Notes under the pieces: model-generated
Databases searched by the model: none
Seen by the model: the letters and a program-made list of their open reading frames with translations, nothing else
What the model was told of the DNA's origin: nothing
NCBI GenBank assembly: GCA_029204225.1
Contig: CM055107.1
Coordinates: 31,335,410-31,399,409 of the forward strand
Direction: 5' to 3'
From: Diphasiastrum complanatum
Lineage: Eukaryota; Streptophyta; Lycopodiopsida; Lycopodiales; Lycopodiaceae
Length of the DNA: 64,000 bases
Position numbers and translations under genes: made by a program
Shown: positions 1 to 11,527 of the stretch, piece by piece
Numbering within the stretch: position 1 is the first letter of the stretch
Layout of the letters: each line of letters opens with the position of its first letter

Positions 1-849
1 ATGCAAAGAGAGAAATACACAAGCTTGATGCAAATTCCTCAAGATTTCTTCAAATTGTTCGTACCAAATGAGCTCCAAATTGGAGTATATACAAAAAGAC
101 TGAGGCTTAGATTGACCTGACCTATTTCACACATGTGGAATAGTACATCCACATGTCCTTTGGCTCCTCCTAAGGTCTCTATGGCCGTCTAATTGAATTG
201 CACCTCGTCAAAAAAGCTAGAATATAGGAAAATGCATATTAACTTGGAAAACTTGCCTGTTTGCCTTAATGGCTCGTGAGATTATGTAGAAGCTAACCTA
301 TGCCTATGTTGCACATGTGGAAATAGCTCCACATGTGTCGAATGTCATTATGTACATAAACTTGGCCTAATCAAGTTATATATTGTCATATTTCTCACAT
401 TTGCTAGTTATGTTCTCTATCTAAGGTAAAGTTTGAGGGTCACTTCTTATTCAGATGCCCAATCTATTATGAGATCATAGGATGATACCACTGCCTCTTC
501 CAAGATGATTCTTTTATAACAACATGATCTATGCTAGCCAACCTAGTCGAGTCACTCTTGCATGCAGCTCCAGATTATGTCATGAACTGATCTAGCCTCA
601 AATGATGATGTTAATTGTGACACTTTGCTCCACATCTTTCTTGAGTAGCAGTTAATGACATCATATTACCATTTCCATTATGTTGCATTTGCGATCATAT
701 ATTAGACGCATTCCGATTTTGCTTTTATGCTTAGATTACTTTTTTTTATTATTTCCGAGATGTTTCACATGATGCCCATTTTATAACACACTTGACATGT
801 ACTCATTCATCTTATATGCCTTTTGGCATGGAAAAGACGTTAATAAAGC

Positions 850-969
<120 letters not shown>

Positions 970-1115
970 CCATAACTCATACATTCTGCATATATCATCA
1001 TACCATCCACACTCTAGCTTAATCTCACAAGAGGGCACCACATGAGAAGCTATGTAGCTCTTCAATACTCAATGAAAAATATGTATAATGACTTGTTATT
1101 CATAGTATGTAGGCT

Positions 1116-1127
1116 GCTCTGATACCA
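1116..1127 (-). other. LTR-retrotransposon primer-binding-site-like sequence
   Basis: GCTCTGATACCA on the plus strand is the exact complement of TGGTATCAGAGC, the initiator-Met tRNA primer site used by many plant LTR elements and seen at 52872 and 45264 in this window. It would belong to a minus-strand element whose 5' LTR lies to the right of 1127. The adjoining sequence does not start with a clear TG, so no LTR edge could be fixed. Confidence 0.35.
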
Positions 1128-3699
1128 TTTACCCTAATGCATCTTGGCCTTCCATTTTCTAAGCTTATTCTTACCTCCCTTGATCAAGATTGATAATCTT
1201 TGACTAGTTTCAAGGGTCCATCTAAGATAGACAAAATTAGACCATTGACCATGTGGGGGCTAGGCAATGATTTGTTTTTCTCTTTTTAGTCTCTTAGGAT
1301 ATGACACGTTTCGTACCCATTGTTACTTGTTTCCGTAGGATAGTGGATGTAGTATAGTAACGTGCTAGGAGTAATATCATGATGGTTTGAGTTGTATACT
1401 GACCATCCTATTGTGAGATCCAAGTATTAGATTTACCTTGATAACCATCAAACTAGATATCAAGAAATTTGACTAGTTCACCCACCATCCATGTTAGCCA
1501 AATTTTTGACATAAAGAGTCGGCTCAATTTTTGACTAATTTTACTATTGTATAGAAATCGACATGTCTTTAAAGTCGTACACTTTTGATGAACAAAAGAC
1601 ACAAATTTTGATGATAGGTAGGGGTCCTAGCCCGTCCAAAATGTGGCTAGAAGAGAATTTATGGCCTTAGAATTGGCCCTTGAATATTTTTTGGTAGCCT
1701 TCAAAAAATCGGCCTGTAGGATGTTTTTAAATTTTTGGCTATTATGCCACCATCTACAATGTATAGCAATTTTGATACTAATATAAAACCCTTGGTATTG
1801 TTTTTAAGATTGTTGTTCAATTGGGGAGGAGGGCTCAATTACCGATCATTGGCATGACGGAAAAAAATGGATGAATGCTAAGGCCACAATGACAAGCTCT
1901 TCAAGAGAAAAATGCACAACGGAGGCCAAACATCAAACTAAATGGACCATTGACCCAAGGCGGCTAAGTGGAAAATAGCCATGCCAACACCTGGAGTGCC
2001 ACCTCGATAGGCACATGGGGAAAGGGCCAAATCACCCTTAAATTCAAAGTGAATGATGAGGTTCATAAAAGACAGCCTATCATTGTTAAAACCTTAACTT
2101 CCATGCACTAAGAAAGAGGAGGTGGCAGTAGGCCCACAAAATTTGTGACAAGTAGCAAAGAGTACATAAAAGGCATTCAAGTAGCAAAAAGTACATAAAA
2201 GCCATTGAAGAATGAGAAGGATGGCAAGTTGGCAGATTGAAGGGGGTATTGACCTCAACTCTATAAGATGGATAGACGTGCTCACTCTCTAGCTGGATCC
2301 TGTCACTTTTATGCTTGGACAAGGCTGCTCTGCAGAATTTCTTCTAAGAAACTACTCATCTACTTTCTTGTCCAGTGGAAGCAGCCTTGAGTCAATCCTC
2401 CTTTCTGCTCACCACATGCTGCTCCTGCCAAGAGGTTTTGTTTGGTGAACAGCATGGATCTCCACCCTCTCCTCAATCCCTCTTTTGTGATTTTGAATGT
2501 GGGTTTTCTATGGCCTCCTTCCCTTCTTGTTACTGTTGCTTTATGTATAGAAGCCCCTTCTTCCATGCTTGGGTTGAGTGTATCCATGGTGTTGTGAGAG
2601 TTTGTTGGGGGAACCCACAGTGAAGGCCATTGTGAGAAGAGGTTAGTTGTTGAGAGTAATGTGGGTGTCAAGCTTTGCTATGAGTAAGAGTAATAAGTAA
2701 GAGAGAGAAAACTAAGACAATGTGTTAAGTGCTGTCTTTTGTGCCTATTTTCGTGTGATCCATTTTGTCATAATGTGAGAATTAGAGTCTCATTTTCAAC
2801 CTTGTGTGAGGAGAATTGAGATTATGAGAATATACGGTTTTTTGGGGAAAGGACTGATTGGTTTGAGAGGATTTGGTTAGTAACAGTAGTGTTGTGATTA
2901 GATGTGTGAGTTATGAGAGCTATTTTGATAAAAGATAAGTCAACCCATCTTCTCTACTCTTCCAGTGTTGCCAACTGATATGCAACCAGATTATGAAAGA
3001 TACTATGAGTCAATAATATTGTCCTCAACTACCCAAAGAAAGCCTTATATCCACTATACCATTATGCATATCCCTCCACCTGATCTAACATTGCCATTAA
3101 TGATGATGAACATCAAAATGAAAGGCACCTCAAGGAATCTGAGATCATGCTAGCCTATGCAAATGCTTGCTTATTTGAAACAAAGAAACCCCAAGATGTG
3201 GTATTCTCCAATAATAGATGTTCTAGTTCTGCCTCAAGATCACAGTAACCAAGCTTCACATATAGAATGTGGAGTTGAAGGGCAAGCAGGAGACCATCTA
3301 TGAAATGCTGCACTCCCAAGAGAAGACAATCTTGCAAACAGCACTCCGGTCCCTTAGTGCAATATGCAGTGCACTCACCTATAGTTTCCCCACAGTCATT
3401 GAAGAAGGGCGCTACCACCTCCATCTCCAACGAGCTCTCACATTCGCGGTTCTGGGCTAGCGACCCTCGTATCTTACTGGCACATATGAGTTTGGCCCCG
3501 ACTCATTTCGCCTCCTAACACCTGTCCCAAGTGCCGCCCTGCTGCTGCCCGCCCTGCACTTGCCTCCTCCCTGAATTCTTGCCACGTGGCGTTAGACCGT
3601 TTATCCCATAAGCTTTTCAGAAAATACTCTCTACTTGCATATTTAGTGGAATTGCCCACTAGTATTCATGCATGCGTGTGAGCCTGGGCCTGCATGTAA

Positions 3700-4010
3700 C
3701 GCCCTGGTTCTGTCGTCGGCGACCCCTGGCGCCCAGTGGTTCCGATGCCCAGCGCCGTGCTCCAGTGGTGTGGGGTCCTAGGGCGCCGGTGGTTCCCGGC
3801 GCCAGTGGGGTCCCGGGATGCCCGACGCCAGGCACCAAGGCGCTCCAGTGGGTGTGGTCCCTAGCTGCCGGCACCCCGGCGCCAGTGGTCCTGGGGCGCC
3901 CGGCGCCAGGCACCAGGCCGGCCCCTGAAGAGCCGGCGCCTCGGTCCGGGCTCCCTGGCCCTGGGCCTGGCGAGTTCCAGACGTGCACGCCCTGGTGCCA
4001 GGGGATTTCT
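3700..4010. repeat. GC-rich block with recurrent GGCGCC motifs
   Basis: A stretch far richer in G and C than its surroundings, with repeated variants of GGCGCCAGTGG and GGCGCCAGGCACC. The same hexamer cluster recurs near 5430, at 6680-6820 and at 62890-63000, the first and last inside family A LTRs. Open frames of 100-170 aa on both strands follow from the composition and are not called as genes. Confidence 0.6.
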
Positions 4011-4231
4011 TGTCCCCTGCCCGGACTCCACATGGCAATAGCTGATTGGAACGGGGCCAAAGCTGTCCCCTTGCCAATATGTGCCAATAATCGGTCAACC
4101 TTTATCCTGCACAGTGATTGTTGAGTGACAGTAGTTTGGGAGCTCGCAGCAAAGGAATTGAGCAACTTGTAACCCTTGCAATCAGCTACCTTTCCACGCC
4201 TCCAGCATAGTACCAGCGTGACCCATTATGT

Positions 4232-4268
4232 AATAGATAACGGGCCCCTGTGGGGCCCGTTATCTATT
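4232..4268. repeat. perfect 17-bp inverted repeat (hairpin)
   Basis: Two 17-base arms (AATAGATAACGGGCCCC and its exact complement) surround a 3-base spacer. It could be the fused ends of a small inverted-repeat element or a cruciform-forming site. No target duplication was recognised. Confidence 0.85.
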
Positions 4269-5355
4269 GTTATTAGCATGTGTACATGATTTTTTGGTTT
4301 TTTATATGTATTTTATACGGTTTTAATACCATCTGTATACATTAATTTCTAGAAGTGACGTCTGATTGAACGTTTCTCTCTTTCGTTCGTTCGTTCGTTC
4401 GTTTCTCTCTTCCTTCATTCTTTGTTCTTCGTTCGTTGTTCGTTCGTCTCTGTGACTCTCTTCCGATCCTTCTTCTCTTCGTTTAAGCAGCGACGTCGCT
4501 CTCTCTCGTGAGTGACTTGTTATATTGTTACTTGTTGTCTTCCTTGAATCTGATACTAATCCATTTACATCTATTTTTGCAGAGCGCATCTTCCATTCCA
4601 ATTACTAATCGCAATAGCAACAACCATCGCATTAAATCAAGACAGATGGTGGAATGGGCAGAAGCCCTTAGTTTATTAGAATCAAAAAGTTGCTTGAATG
4701 GGCAGTGGCCGTTAGTTAATTAGTTGCGAAACATCTCCCAACTGCTCGTTGGATGAGTTAATTCAGTTGCAAAACATATCCCAGCGTTAGTCAACTACAT
4801 CCAGAAACTACAGCTTGTAATAGGTTGAATATCGAAAGCTGCAAAAAGGGACTGATTCAAGTACAGACTGAGCAACAATCGTGGTGATCGCACTGAGGCA
4901 GAGAGCCTCAAAGCTTGAGTTGCAAAATCATTGAACAAATCTTTTCCGCAAGAAAAAAAAGGTGACAATATATGGCTCAACGCAGAGCGGCCCACCGTGA
5001 CTGGCTGGCACCTACACGCTATGCTCTCTGCTCCTCCGGTCCTACGCTCCAGCGAAGATACACGCGAAAATACAGAAGTCAATGATTGTCGTATATTTTC
5101 AATGTCGTATAAATACATAAGTACCATATAATGTACGGTCCACAACTAAACAGAAACGCCGATTACGGGATTTGATTCGCCTGTTCCTGCCTCGTTTAAG
5201 TCTCTTGTGATCCAATTCGGAGCCGCGAGCAGCAAGCAAAGCAGCACTCCTGCCCCAATACACTGGGAGGGCCCTCCATAATTTCAGCACCCACAGGGTG
5301 CTGAAATGTTGCAGGCACCTGCATGTGCCTGGCAGGTGCCTGCTCAGTCGCACCC
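4269..5355. other. non-coding stretch with an intron-like segment
   Basis: No protein-coding signal was recognised. A TTCG/CTCT-rich segment (4370-4500) is followed by a plausible donor (GTGAGT near 4509) and a pyrimidine-rich acceptor (TTTTTGCAG ending near 4581), as in a leader exon with an intron. No downstream reading frame supports a gene. Short inverted segments around 5280-5340 repeat GGCACCTG and CAGGTGCC. Confidence 0.3.
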
Positions 5356-6537
5356 TGTTGTAAAGTTACCTTTACAAGCCTTACTTCCGACGCCAATATT
5401 GTACCCGGTGCCGCCACTGTGACCAGAATCCAGCCGGCGCCAAGTTCCTATGGCTGAAAATCTTTGATCGGTTCTAGCGAAGTCCAGAGAGCTCAGATCG
5501 ATGTGCAATCACCTCACACGATCTAGGCATGATTAGAGGAAGCCTGGGGATCAATAAATTCTAGAGAGAGAAAATGACTTTCTAGAGAGAGAAAATCCTA
5601 GAGAGAGAAAACGTGCTTTACCAGCCTGGGTAGAGTACTTGGTATGAGGGGAGGTGGCGAATACCACCAATACTATAGGGGAGTGCGGGTTGCGACTCAG
5701 GGCGAGCTCCAACCAAGTCTCAGCCTCCCTTGTTGGAACGTTGCCCTGGCACTCGCCTTGGTATGCCAGCGCCCCCGAGACTAGGGTCGGTCACACACTT
5801 GAAATGTAACCTTCTCAATTTTATCAATAAAGTGGAATTCTCCTCAAACTGACTTTGATTACCTTCTGGGTTTCAGTGTTCAGTAAAAGCACCAGTTGTA
5901 AGGCTGCTTCAAACTTTTTAATTTGGCACATAGATGAGGGTCGTATCCCGGGACGCCCGCGGTATGCCGTCGGGACCATTCGGTCCATGGCGCCAGCGGT
6001 ATACTGTCGGGACCATTCGATCTGGGAACTGGTTGTCTCCATATCTGTTGCGGCTTGTGGTTCTGAGTGTTCCTTGCATGAACGTGAATGGGTTAAGCTC
6101 TTGGGGAACGGGATCTAACCTGTCGGCTGAGTTGGATGGCTTGCTTGGGTGGAAGTTACCTGTTTATGGCTGTCCAGTCTGGCGTGGCGCCATGTTGGCT
6201 TCCAGCGCTCGTGACGAAGCTTTCAGTTGGTTAAGTTTGATGTAAGTCAGACCACTTGCTTGGAATGGATGTTACTCATTTGTAACGAAGCTTCGAGTTG
6301 GTTAAGTTTGATGTATGTCGGGCGGCTTGCTTGGAGGGAAGTCACCCACATCGGGACCCCCGATCCGGCATGGCGCCAGGTTGGATCTCAATGTTGGTTT
6401 CCGAACTTCCAGTTGGTTAAGTCTGATCGTTGTTGGCGAGTTGGCTGCATGTATGTCAAGTGGGTTTGGACGGCAAGAGTTGAAGGCTGGGAAGCAAAGT
6501 CGTGGTTCCTGGCTCCCTTTGGGATGCCTGCGCTACA
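5356..6537 (+). mobile_element. solo LTR, family A (first copy)
   Basis: This 1.18-kb unit starts TGTTGTAAAG and ends GCTACA, so it has canonical TG...CA ends. It is flanked by CACCC (5351-5355) and CACTC (6538-6542), a 5-bp target duplication with one mismatch. Its homology to an inverted copy at 61797-63030 begins and stops exactly at these edges. It contains repeated TCTAGAGAGAGAAAAT motifs and an AATAAA near 5825 that could serve 3' end formation. No internal region lies beside it, which suggests an element reduced to one LTR by LTR-LTR recombination. Confidence 0.75.
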
Positions 6538-7628
6538 CACTCCCAGGCCGCTAGGGCTTTAGAGCACGGGCCGCGCGTGGGAGGGGTTTGGCCCCGGTGC
6601 CCCCCAGCGCGTGACGCGTGGCCCGTGTTCAAGTGCCTGCCAAAATCAGGACGCAGGCGATTTTTTGCGAGCGGCACCAGAGCGCGATCCCGGGCAGCGA
6701 GGTGGCGCCAGGTTGCGGTCTCGGGTAGCAAGGTGGCGCCGGACTACGGTCCCGGACAGTGGGGTGGCGCTGGACTGCGGTCTTGGACAGCGGGGTGGCG
6801 TCGAACAGGGCGCTCGGGGGTGGCGCGGGGCAGGCCACGTGACGGGCAGGGAGTCCCGGGCAGCCGGCGTCGGGTACCAGGCTCACACACACATACACAT
6901 GCAAGGAACTGGGTGGGTTTCTCTATACATCCCCTCCCAATTCCCTTGCAAAATTGCTTATGGGATTAAAACTGGCTGCTTGGACACGTGGCATCCGGGT
7001 AGCCAATTTTTTTTTTTTTTTTTTTAAGAAAGATGTGGTCAGGAGGGCACCGGGGTCAAAGGGGAACAATGCTCGCAAGATGCAAGCCCCCCAGGCCCCA
7101 GCTCACCAGCCCACTCACCCCTCAGCTCTCCGGCTCCCTGCCTACGCCCACCCGCTCTCCTTCCGGCTGCCTACCTACGCCCGCTCGCCTGCCTGCTCAT
7201 CATCTGCTCGGCTGCCTGCAGCAGTCCACCTCCCACGCAGTCCATAGTTGGGCTTATTGAGTGGGGGGCTCTCCCTAATTTTGAAAGGATGGTCCCATAA
7301 AATAGAGGACCGTCCTTATGTGGATCTCTGCTGAAACCGATGAATAGAGAATACACAACAGAGACACAATTTGAAACAGAGACTGAGAGAGAGAGAGAGA
7401 GAGTGAGAGAGTACAATGAGGAGAAAAAGAAAAGCACAATGAGGAGAAGAAGAGAAGTACGAGGTTTACATTATGTAGGTTCACGTTGAGAGAGAGAGAG
7501 AGAGAGAGAGAGAGGACAAGGCTCCAATTCCTTTTTCCTACGTATGGTTTTAGCATTGTTTTACTTTGGGGAAACACATACCTCGTTGTTAGACTTTCGA
7601 GGTTGATCTTCGAGAAGACAAAGAAGAG
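6538..7628. other. non-coding stretch with simple repeats
   Basis: Contains the 31-bp minisatellite, a 14-base T run near 7012, a C-rich stretch (7090-7250) and GA runs near 7388 and 7489. The long frames here follow biased composition and show no domain pattern. Confidence 0.5.
6691..6815. repeat. 31-bp imperfect minisatellite, about four units
   Basis: Units begin near 6691, 6722, 6753 and 6785. Each carries a core like GGGTGGCGCC followed by GGACTGCGGTC. The units differ by several substitutions, so the array is not recent. The core hexamer GGCGCC is shared with the GC-rich blocks at 3700-4010 and 62890-63000. Confidence 0.75.
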
Positions 7629-7862
7629 ATGGAGGACGAGGATATCATAAGGCAATGGAGGATTCAATGTGCAAATGCCACATTACCATCTCAAGAAGCC
7701 GTGTTGCATAGGTTTTATAATGAAGAAGTGCATGAGAGAGCTATTCATGATTGGAAATATGTCGATGGCCATGTCACAGTTCCTTTTTCGAGAGCAACTA
7801 ACTCGGTGATTTTGCATGGTGAAGATATGGATTTTATCAGCCTAGTAGGTCCTTTGAGTTGA
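7629..7862 (+). CDS. hypothetical 77-aa open reading frame
   Basis: An ATG-initiated frame of ordinary, non-repetitive composition that follows GA-rich leader-like DNA. The product is acidic and begins MEDEDIIRQWRIQ. No domain, signal peptide or membrane segment was recognised. It lies 142 bp upstream of the family B solo LTR, so it could be the first exon of a gene or transposon gene that the LTR interrupted, but no continuation was found to the right. It may equally be a chance frame. Confidence 0.25.
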   Translation: MEDEDIIRQWRIQCANATLPSQEAVLHRFYNEEVHERAIHDWKYVDGHVTVPFSRATNSVILHGEDMDFISLVGPLS

Positions 7863-8003
7863 TAAATCAAGAGCATTAGTGTTAGTGACTTAGTGGTTGC
7901 CTATTGAGAATAGTGGACCTGGCATTCACTTGAACACTCTTACTTGCTCTTAGTTTTTACATTCTTAGTTCTCAATTCTGAAAATCGTTGTTATTGAAAA
8001 TTT

Positions 8004-9301
8004 TGTTGGATTTGTTTCCTCTAGCACCTAAATCCCATTTTTAATCTGCCTCCATTCATGCTGCATATTTACTCGCGTTGTTGCGCAATTTGCATATTCA
8101 CATGTAAATTCCCACAGGCGATGAAGAGACGAAAAGCAAAGGCTGACGTCACACCCTCTTCACGCTCATGCAGCCGCGCTAACAAACTGGACGACGACTA
8201 CCCGCCACCCATGATCTCCTACAGACAGCACATCCACCCTGTACTTTCTTCATCTGCACACCTGTAACATGATGTATATATTGAATACCATTTGCGTATT
8301 CATTACCGAAGATCAAATGATCAAGAAGTTAGTAAGCGAGAGAGAACGAAGAAGAGAAGCTTATCATAGATAGACAAAAGTAGATGCTCTGTGCATTGAT
8401 TCTTTAATTCGTCAGCAATAAGGTTTCATCCCTTTTACAGTTTGAATAAGCTTCGTAGGGCACGTGGTTTCGTCCGCTATTGTCTTGTGATCTACCGCAT
8501 TATTGACATGTATACTTGATATACTTAATCTGATACAGTTCTTTGTTCTTCGTTCATATTTGTGTTAATATGGCTATGCTTATTATTCATTTTGTCTGAT
8601 CTTTCTAGTTGCTCTTTCTGGTAATAGACGACTAACATTTAGTCGTGTCTTTCGCGAATGTTTCGCGACTAATTATCATTCGAGCGCTGCTCAGCTCTTT
8701 GCGAATCATTCACGACACATAATTTGTCTAGCTATTCACGACAAATTATTCTTCTGACGCTTCATTCATTAATGTTTGGCTATGTAATCAAGAACGACCG
8801 TGATTTCCATCACTAACGTTCTGTTCGTTCTAATAGGCGTAGTCATGCTTTCGGAGAGAGTCGCACAGCTCGTTCCGCTGCGCACGAGCAATTTTTGTTC
8901 GAGTTCGTTTCTTGTTCGAGTTCGTTTCTCATTCGTGTTTTGTGTCTCGTTCGTGTTTTGTGTCAGCTCTTTGCGAATCATTCACGACACATAATTTGTC
9001 TAGCTATTCACGACAAATTATTCTTCTGACGCTTCATTCATTAATGTTTGGCTACGTAATCAAGAACGACCGTGATTTCCATCACTAACGTTCTGTTCGT
9101 TCTGATAGGCGTAGTCATGCTTTTGGAGTGAGTCGCATAACTTGTTCCGCTGCGCAGGAACAATTTTTGTTCGAGTTCGTTTCTCGTTCGTGTTTCGTGT
9201 CTTGTTCGTGTTCGTCTTACCCCTCTGAGCTAAAAAATTTATTCATTTATTTTTATACGACACCTTTCTCAACTCTCACTACTCTCCCTCTCTCTCCAAC
9301 A
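8004..9301 (+). mobile_element. solo LTR, family B, with perfect target duplication
   Basis: This 1298-bp unit starts TGTTGGATTT and ends CTCTCCAACA, so its ends are short inverted repeats (TGTTGG/CCAACA). It is flanked on both sides by AATTT (7999-8003 and 9302-9306). The same LTR family occurs in reverse orientation at 33203-34302, where it sits beside a Copia polymerase region, and as a fragment at 45276-45615. No internal retroelement sequence adjoins this copy, so it is a solo LTR of that Copia family. Confidence 0.93.
8691..9234 (+). repeat. 272-bp tandem duplication inside the solo LTR
   Basis: The segment starting TCAGCTCTTTGCGAATC at 8691 begins again at 8963 and runs with few differences to about 9234. 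The related LTRs at 33203 and 45276 carry the segment once. It contains GAATCATTC/CGCGA palindromic words and a TTCGTGTT-rich tract. Confidence 0.88.
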
Positions 9302-9404
9302 AATTTCACATTGTTTTTTTACAAAAACAAGCGCATACGTTGGCATGGCCATTTGAGCTTGTACTCTTTTGTCTACTTCCTCGACATCATAACAAATTGG
9401 ATGA

Positions 9405-10140
9405 TCTATCCAATTCTTTTAGAATCAAGTTTTAGCATTGCATCTGGTTGTGCTGGCCTGAAGATTTTGTCATGCTGTTTGAGAATCGCTTTGTTGCTCA
9501 ATCCAAATGCTTTGATGATAACCATTAATCTTGAATTTGAAGTGTTAAGATCCCATATGGAAGAGATATCATCAGGATTACAACCCAATATAGAGATCAT
9601 TGAAATTTGACTGATCAAATTCGAAGATGACAAATGATATTCAAAGTGAATATTCATTTCTAGCAAGATAGAGTGAATGAGGTGTTGGCAAAGAGTGATG
9701 ATATCTCTTTCACTCCAAGTCTCTACGGAAAATCTTTCGTAGATTACATCATCATGTTCGAAAATATTGATATCTCCAATATTTTGAACCACAAACCAAA
9801 AACTGTGATATAATGGATCTTTGATTGTTTGTCACATCTCATAGCCAGGACAATTTCCAGTTTGTACAATACAAGTTTCATCACATTTCGTTGTGCACTC
9901 TATACTGATGAATGTGAAATATTCATATACATTAGTTTTATCCTTGTCTATTAATCTCATTTCACAAGACGTTCCAAACAAGTCTTTTGGTTAAACGTGA
10001 TGCGATGGTTCTTGTGATCTCAAGGAAGATGAGGTCCTTGAGTGGTTTGCCTCATTGACAACTTCATTGCCTGAACTGGCCTTTGTACTGCTCAATTGAA
10101 AATCAAATATTGAAAACAAAAATATTGTCCTCATAATCCT
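9405..10140 (-). pseudogene. unidentified minus-strand reading frame with internal stops
   Basis: One frame can be read from an ATG near 10134 down to 9406, interrupted by a TAA near 9991 and a TGA near 9831. The last 128 codons are open and of ordinary composition, with motifs such as YERFSVETWSERDII and KAILKQHDKIFRPA. The first part is Ser-rich, and the middle has a Cys cluster (ECTTKCDETC...GNC). The family was not recognised. Upstream on the same strand (10161-10463) lies a Ser/Thr/Asn/Gln-rich linker-like frame, and further upstream retrotransposon gag remnants, so this may be part of the same decayed element. Confidence 0.35.
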
Positions 10141-10674
10141 TCGCATTGTGTTCGTTGTCCTCAACTGATTTTTGGTGTCATTGACATTGTGCTTGCATTT
10201 GGAATTGTCTTCTTTGGTTCAAATTGCGAATTACATTTATATTGTCGATCTTGTGTACATTCCATAGCACTGCATAGTTGTTGATTGGCCATCTCTTGTG
10301 AATTCAATGGGGAATCAAGAGTTGTTGATGAAGTTGGTTGATCTACTTGTTGAACGGGGTTTCCCATTGTTGATGGTTGTACTTCTTCATCATGTTGCAC
10401 TTCCAATTCATTCACTGATGATGTTGATGAAGAATTATCTTTATCATCATTTTGTACTCCCAATTCATCCTCTGATGATGTTGATGATGATTCATCACAA
10501 TCATTTGGCCTGTCCTTTTTTTGGATTCCTCAATTAACACTTTTTTCCACTTGAATCTTAGGCGTTTTGTCTTGATCCCTCAGCTTTTGTAATTGTCCCA
10601 TCACTTTGTTGAAAGCTAATGTCCCGCGTATGTTCAAAGTGCATATTAGTGGTGTTGAGTATTCTGTAGCAGCT

Positions 10675-11160
10675 TCACGTTGACTCTATGGTGTGAGCAT
10701 GTGATCTTATATCAAATAATGACATTATCCAAGTCTCATGATATATATCCTTAGATAAACAAGCTCTTATCTCAGGTTTCAAGCCTAAAATAAAGTGCAT
10801 TGTATAAAATCCCTCCACTGAATAACCATATCTTTCCATTATCTGATGGAAGTCATTGAAATAGCTTTTCACAGAAGACGTTTGTTGGATAGAATGCCAT
10901 ACTTGGCCATTTGTACATTCAAATTCTTCGATGCACTTTTGTACAAACATGCTCGAATGCAAAGGTGTGCATACTCTCTTGAGGAGAACAACCGAAAGGC
11001 CACTTCTACAATCTGTGCTCTAGAAACTGCTTCTTCAAAAGATGACACTCTAGATTGGTGTACCACTAGCTGGATATCTGCCTATAAACCTTTGAGAAAG
11101 AGAGTCATCACTAATTCGGGTGGTATATTAACTGCTAGACCAAGGTTCAGACCAATGACA
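10675..11160 (-). pseudogene. retrotransposon gag remnants
   Basis: Two gag-like blocks are read on the minus strand in different frames. One (about 11130-11000) includes LVVHQSRVSSFEEAVSRAQ. The other (10962-10675) includes SYFNDFHQIMERYGYSVEG followed by HFILGLKPEIRA. Both resemble the hydrophobic GL(K/R)PEIR-type segment of Gypsy gag proteins. The blocks are broken by frameshifts, and no zinc knuckle or protease follows. Assignment to Gypsy is by motif resemblance only. Confidence 0.4.
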
Positions 11161-11231
11161 TATAAGCAGTTGGCTCTTGTTGTATGGTATTCAAAGTAAA
11201 CATCAAGTTAATGATGTCATATGCGGGGGCA

Positions 11232-11527
11232 TGTTAGGATTGCATGTGGCCCAATACCAACCAGTGTAAGATCCTTCATTCTCTCTGATTTGGTATGATT
11301 CTAAATCACCAAGGGGTCTCACTTCCATATGATCCAATGATCTTGTTTGTGTGTGGTTTGGGATCATTTCAATATGGTTTTTCTCTTCGTTGGATGGGTC
11401 CCCATCAAAAGAAATTCCCATAGCCAAGAGAGAAACTACACAACTAATAAGTAAAATCCCCCCATTTCAGTAAGATAATCAAGTCAATTTACGTTTGCCT
11501 CATTGCTAACTTCTCTCGGTTATAACA
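11232..11527. repeat. possible LTR
   Basis: The segment starts TGTTAGGATT, ends TTATAACA and is preceded by a purine-rich GCGGGGGCA. It lies next to minus-strand gag remnants, so it could be either their 5' LTR or an unrelated 3' LTR. No matching 5-bp duplication flanks it (GGGCA versus CCATC) and no second copy was noticed, so the call is weak. Confidence 0.25.

Noticed and set aside
3659-4165. 150-170 aa frames in the GC-rich block
   Set aside because: Long frames on several frames at once follow from scarcity of A and T.
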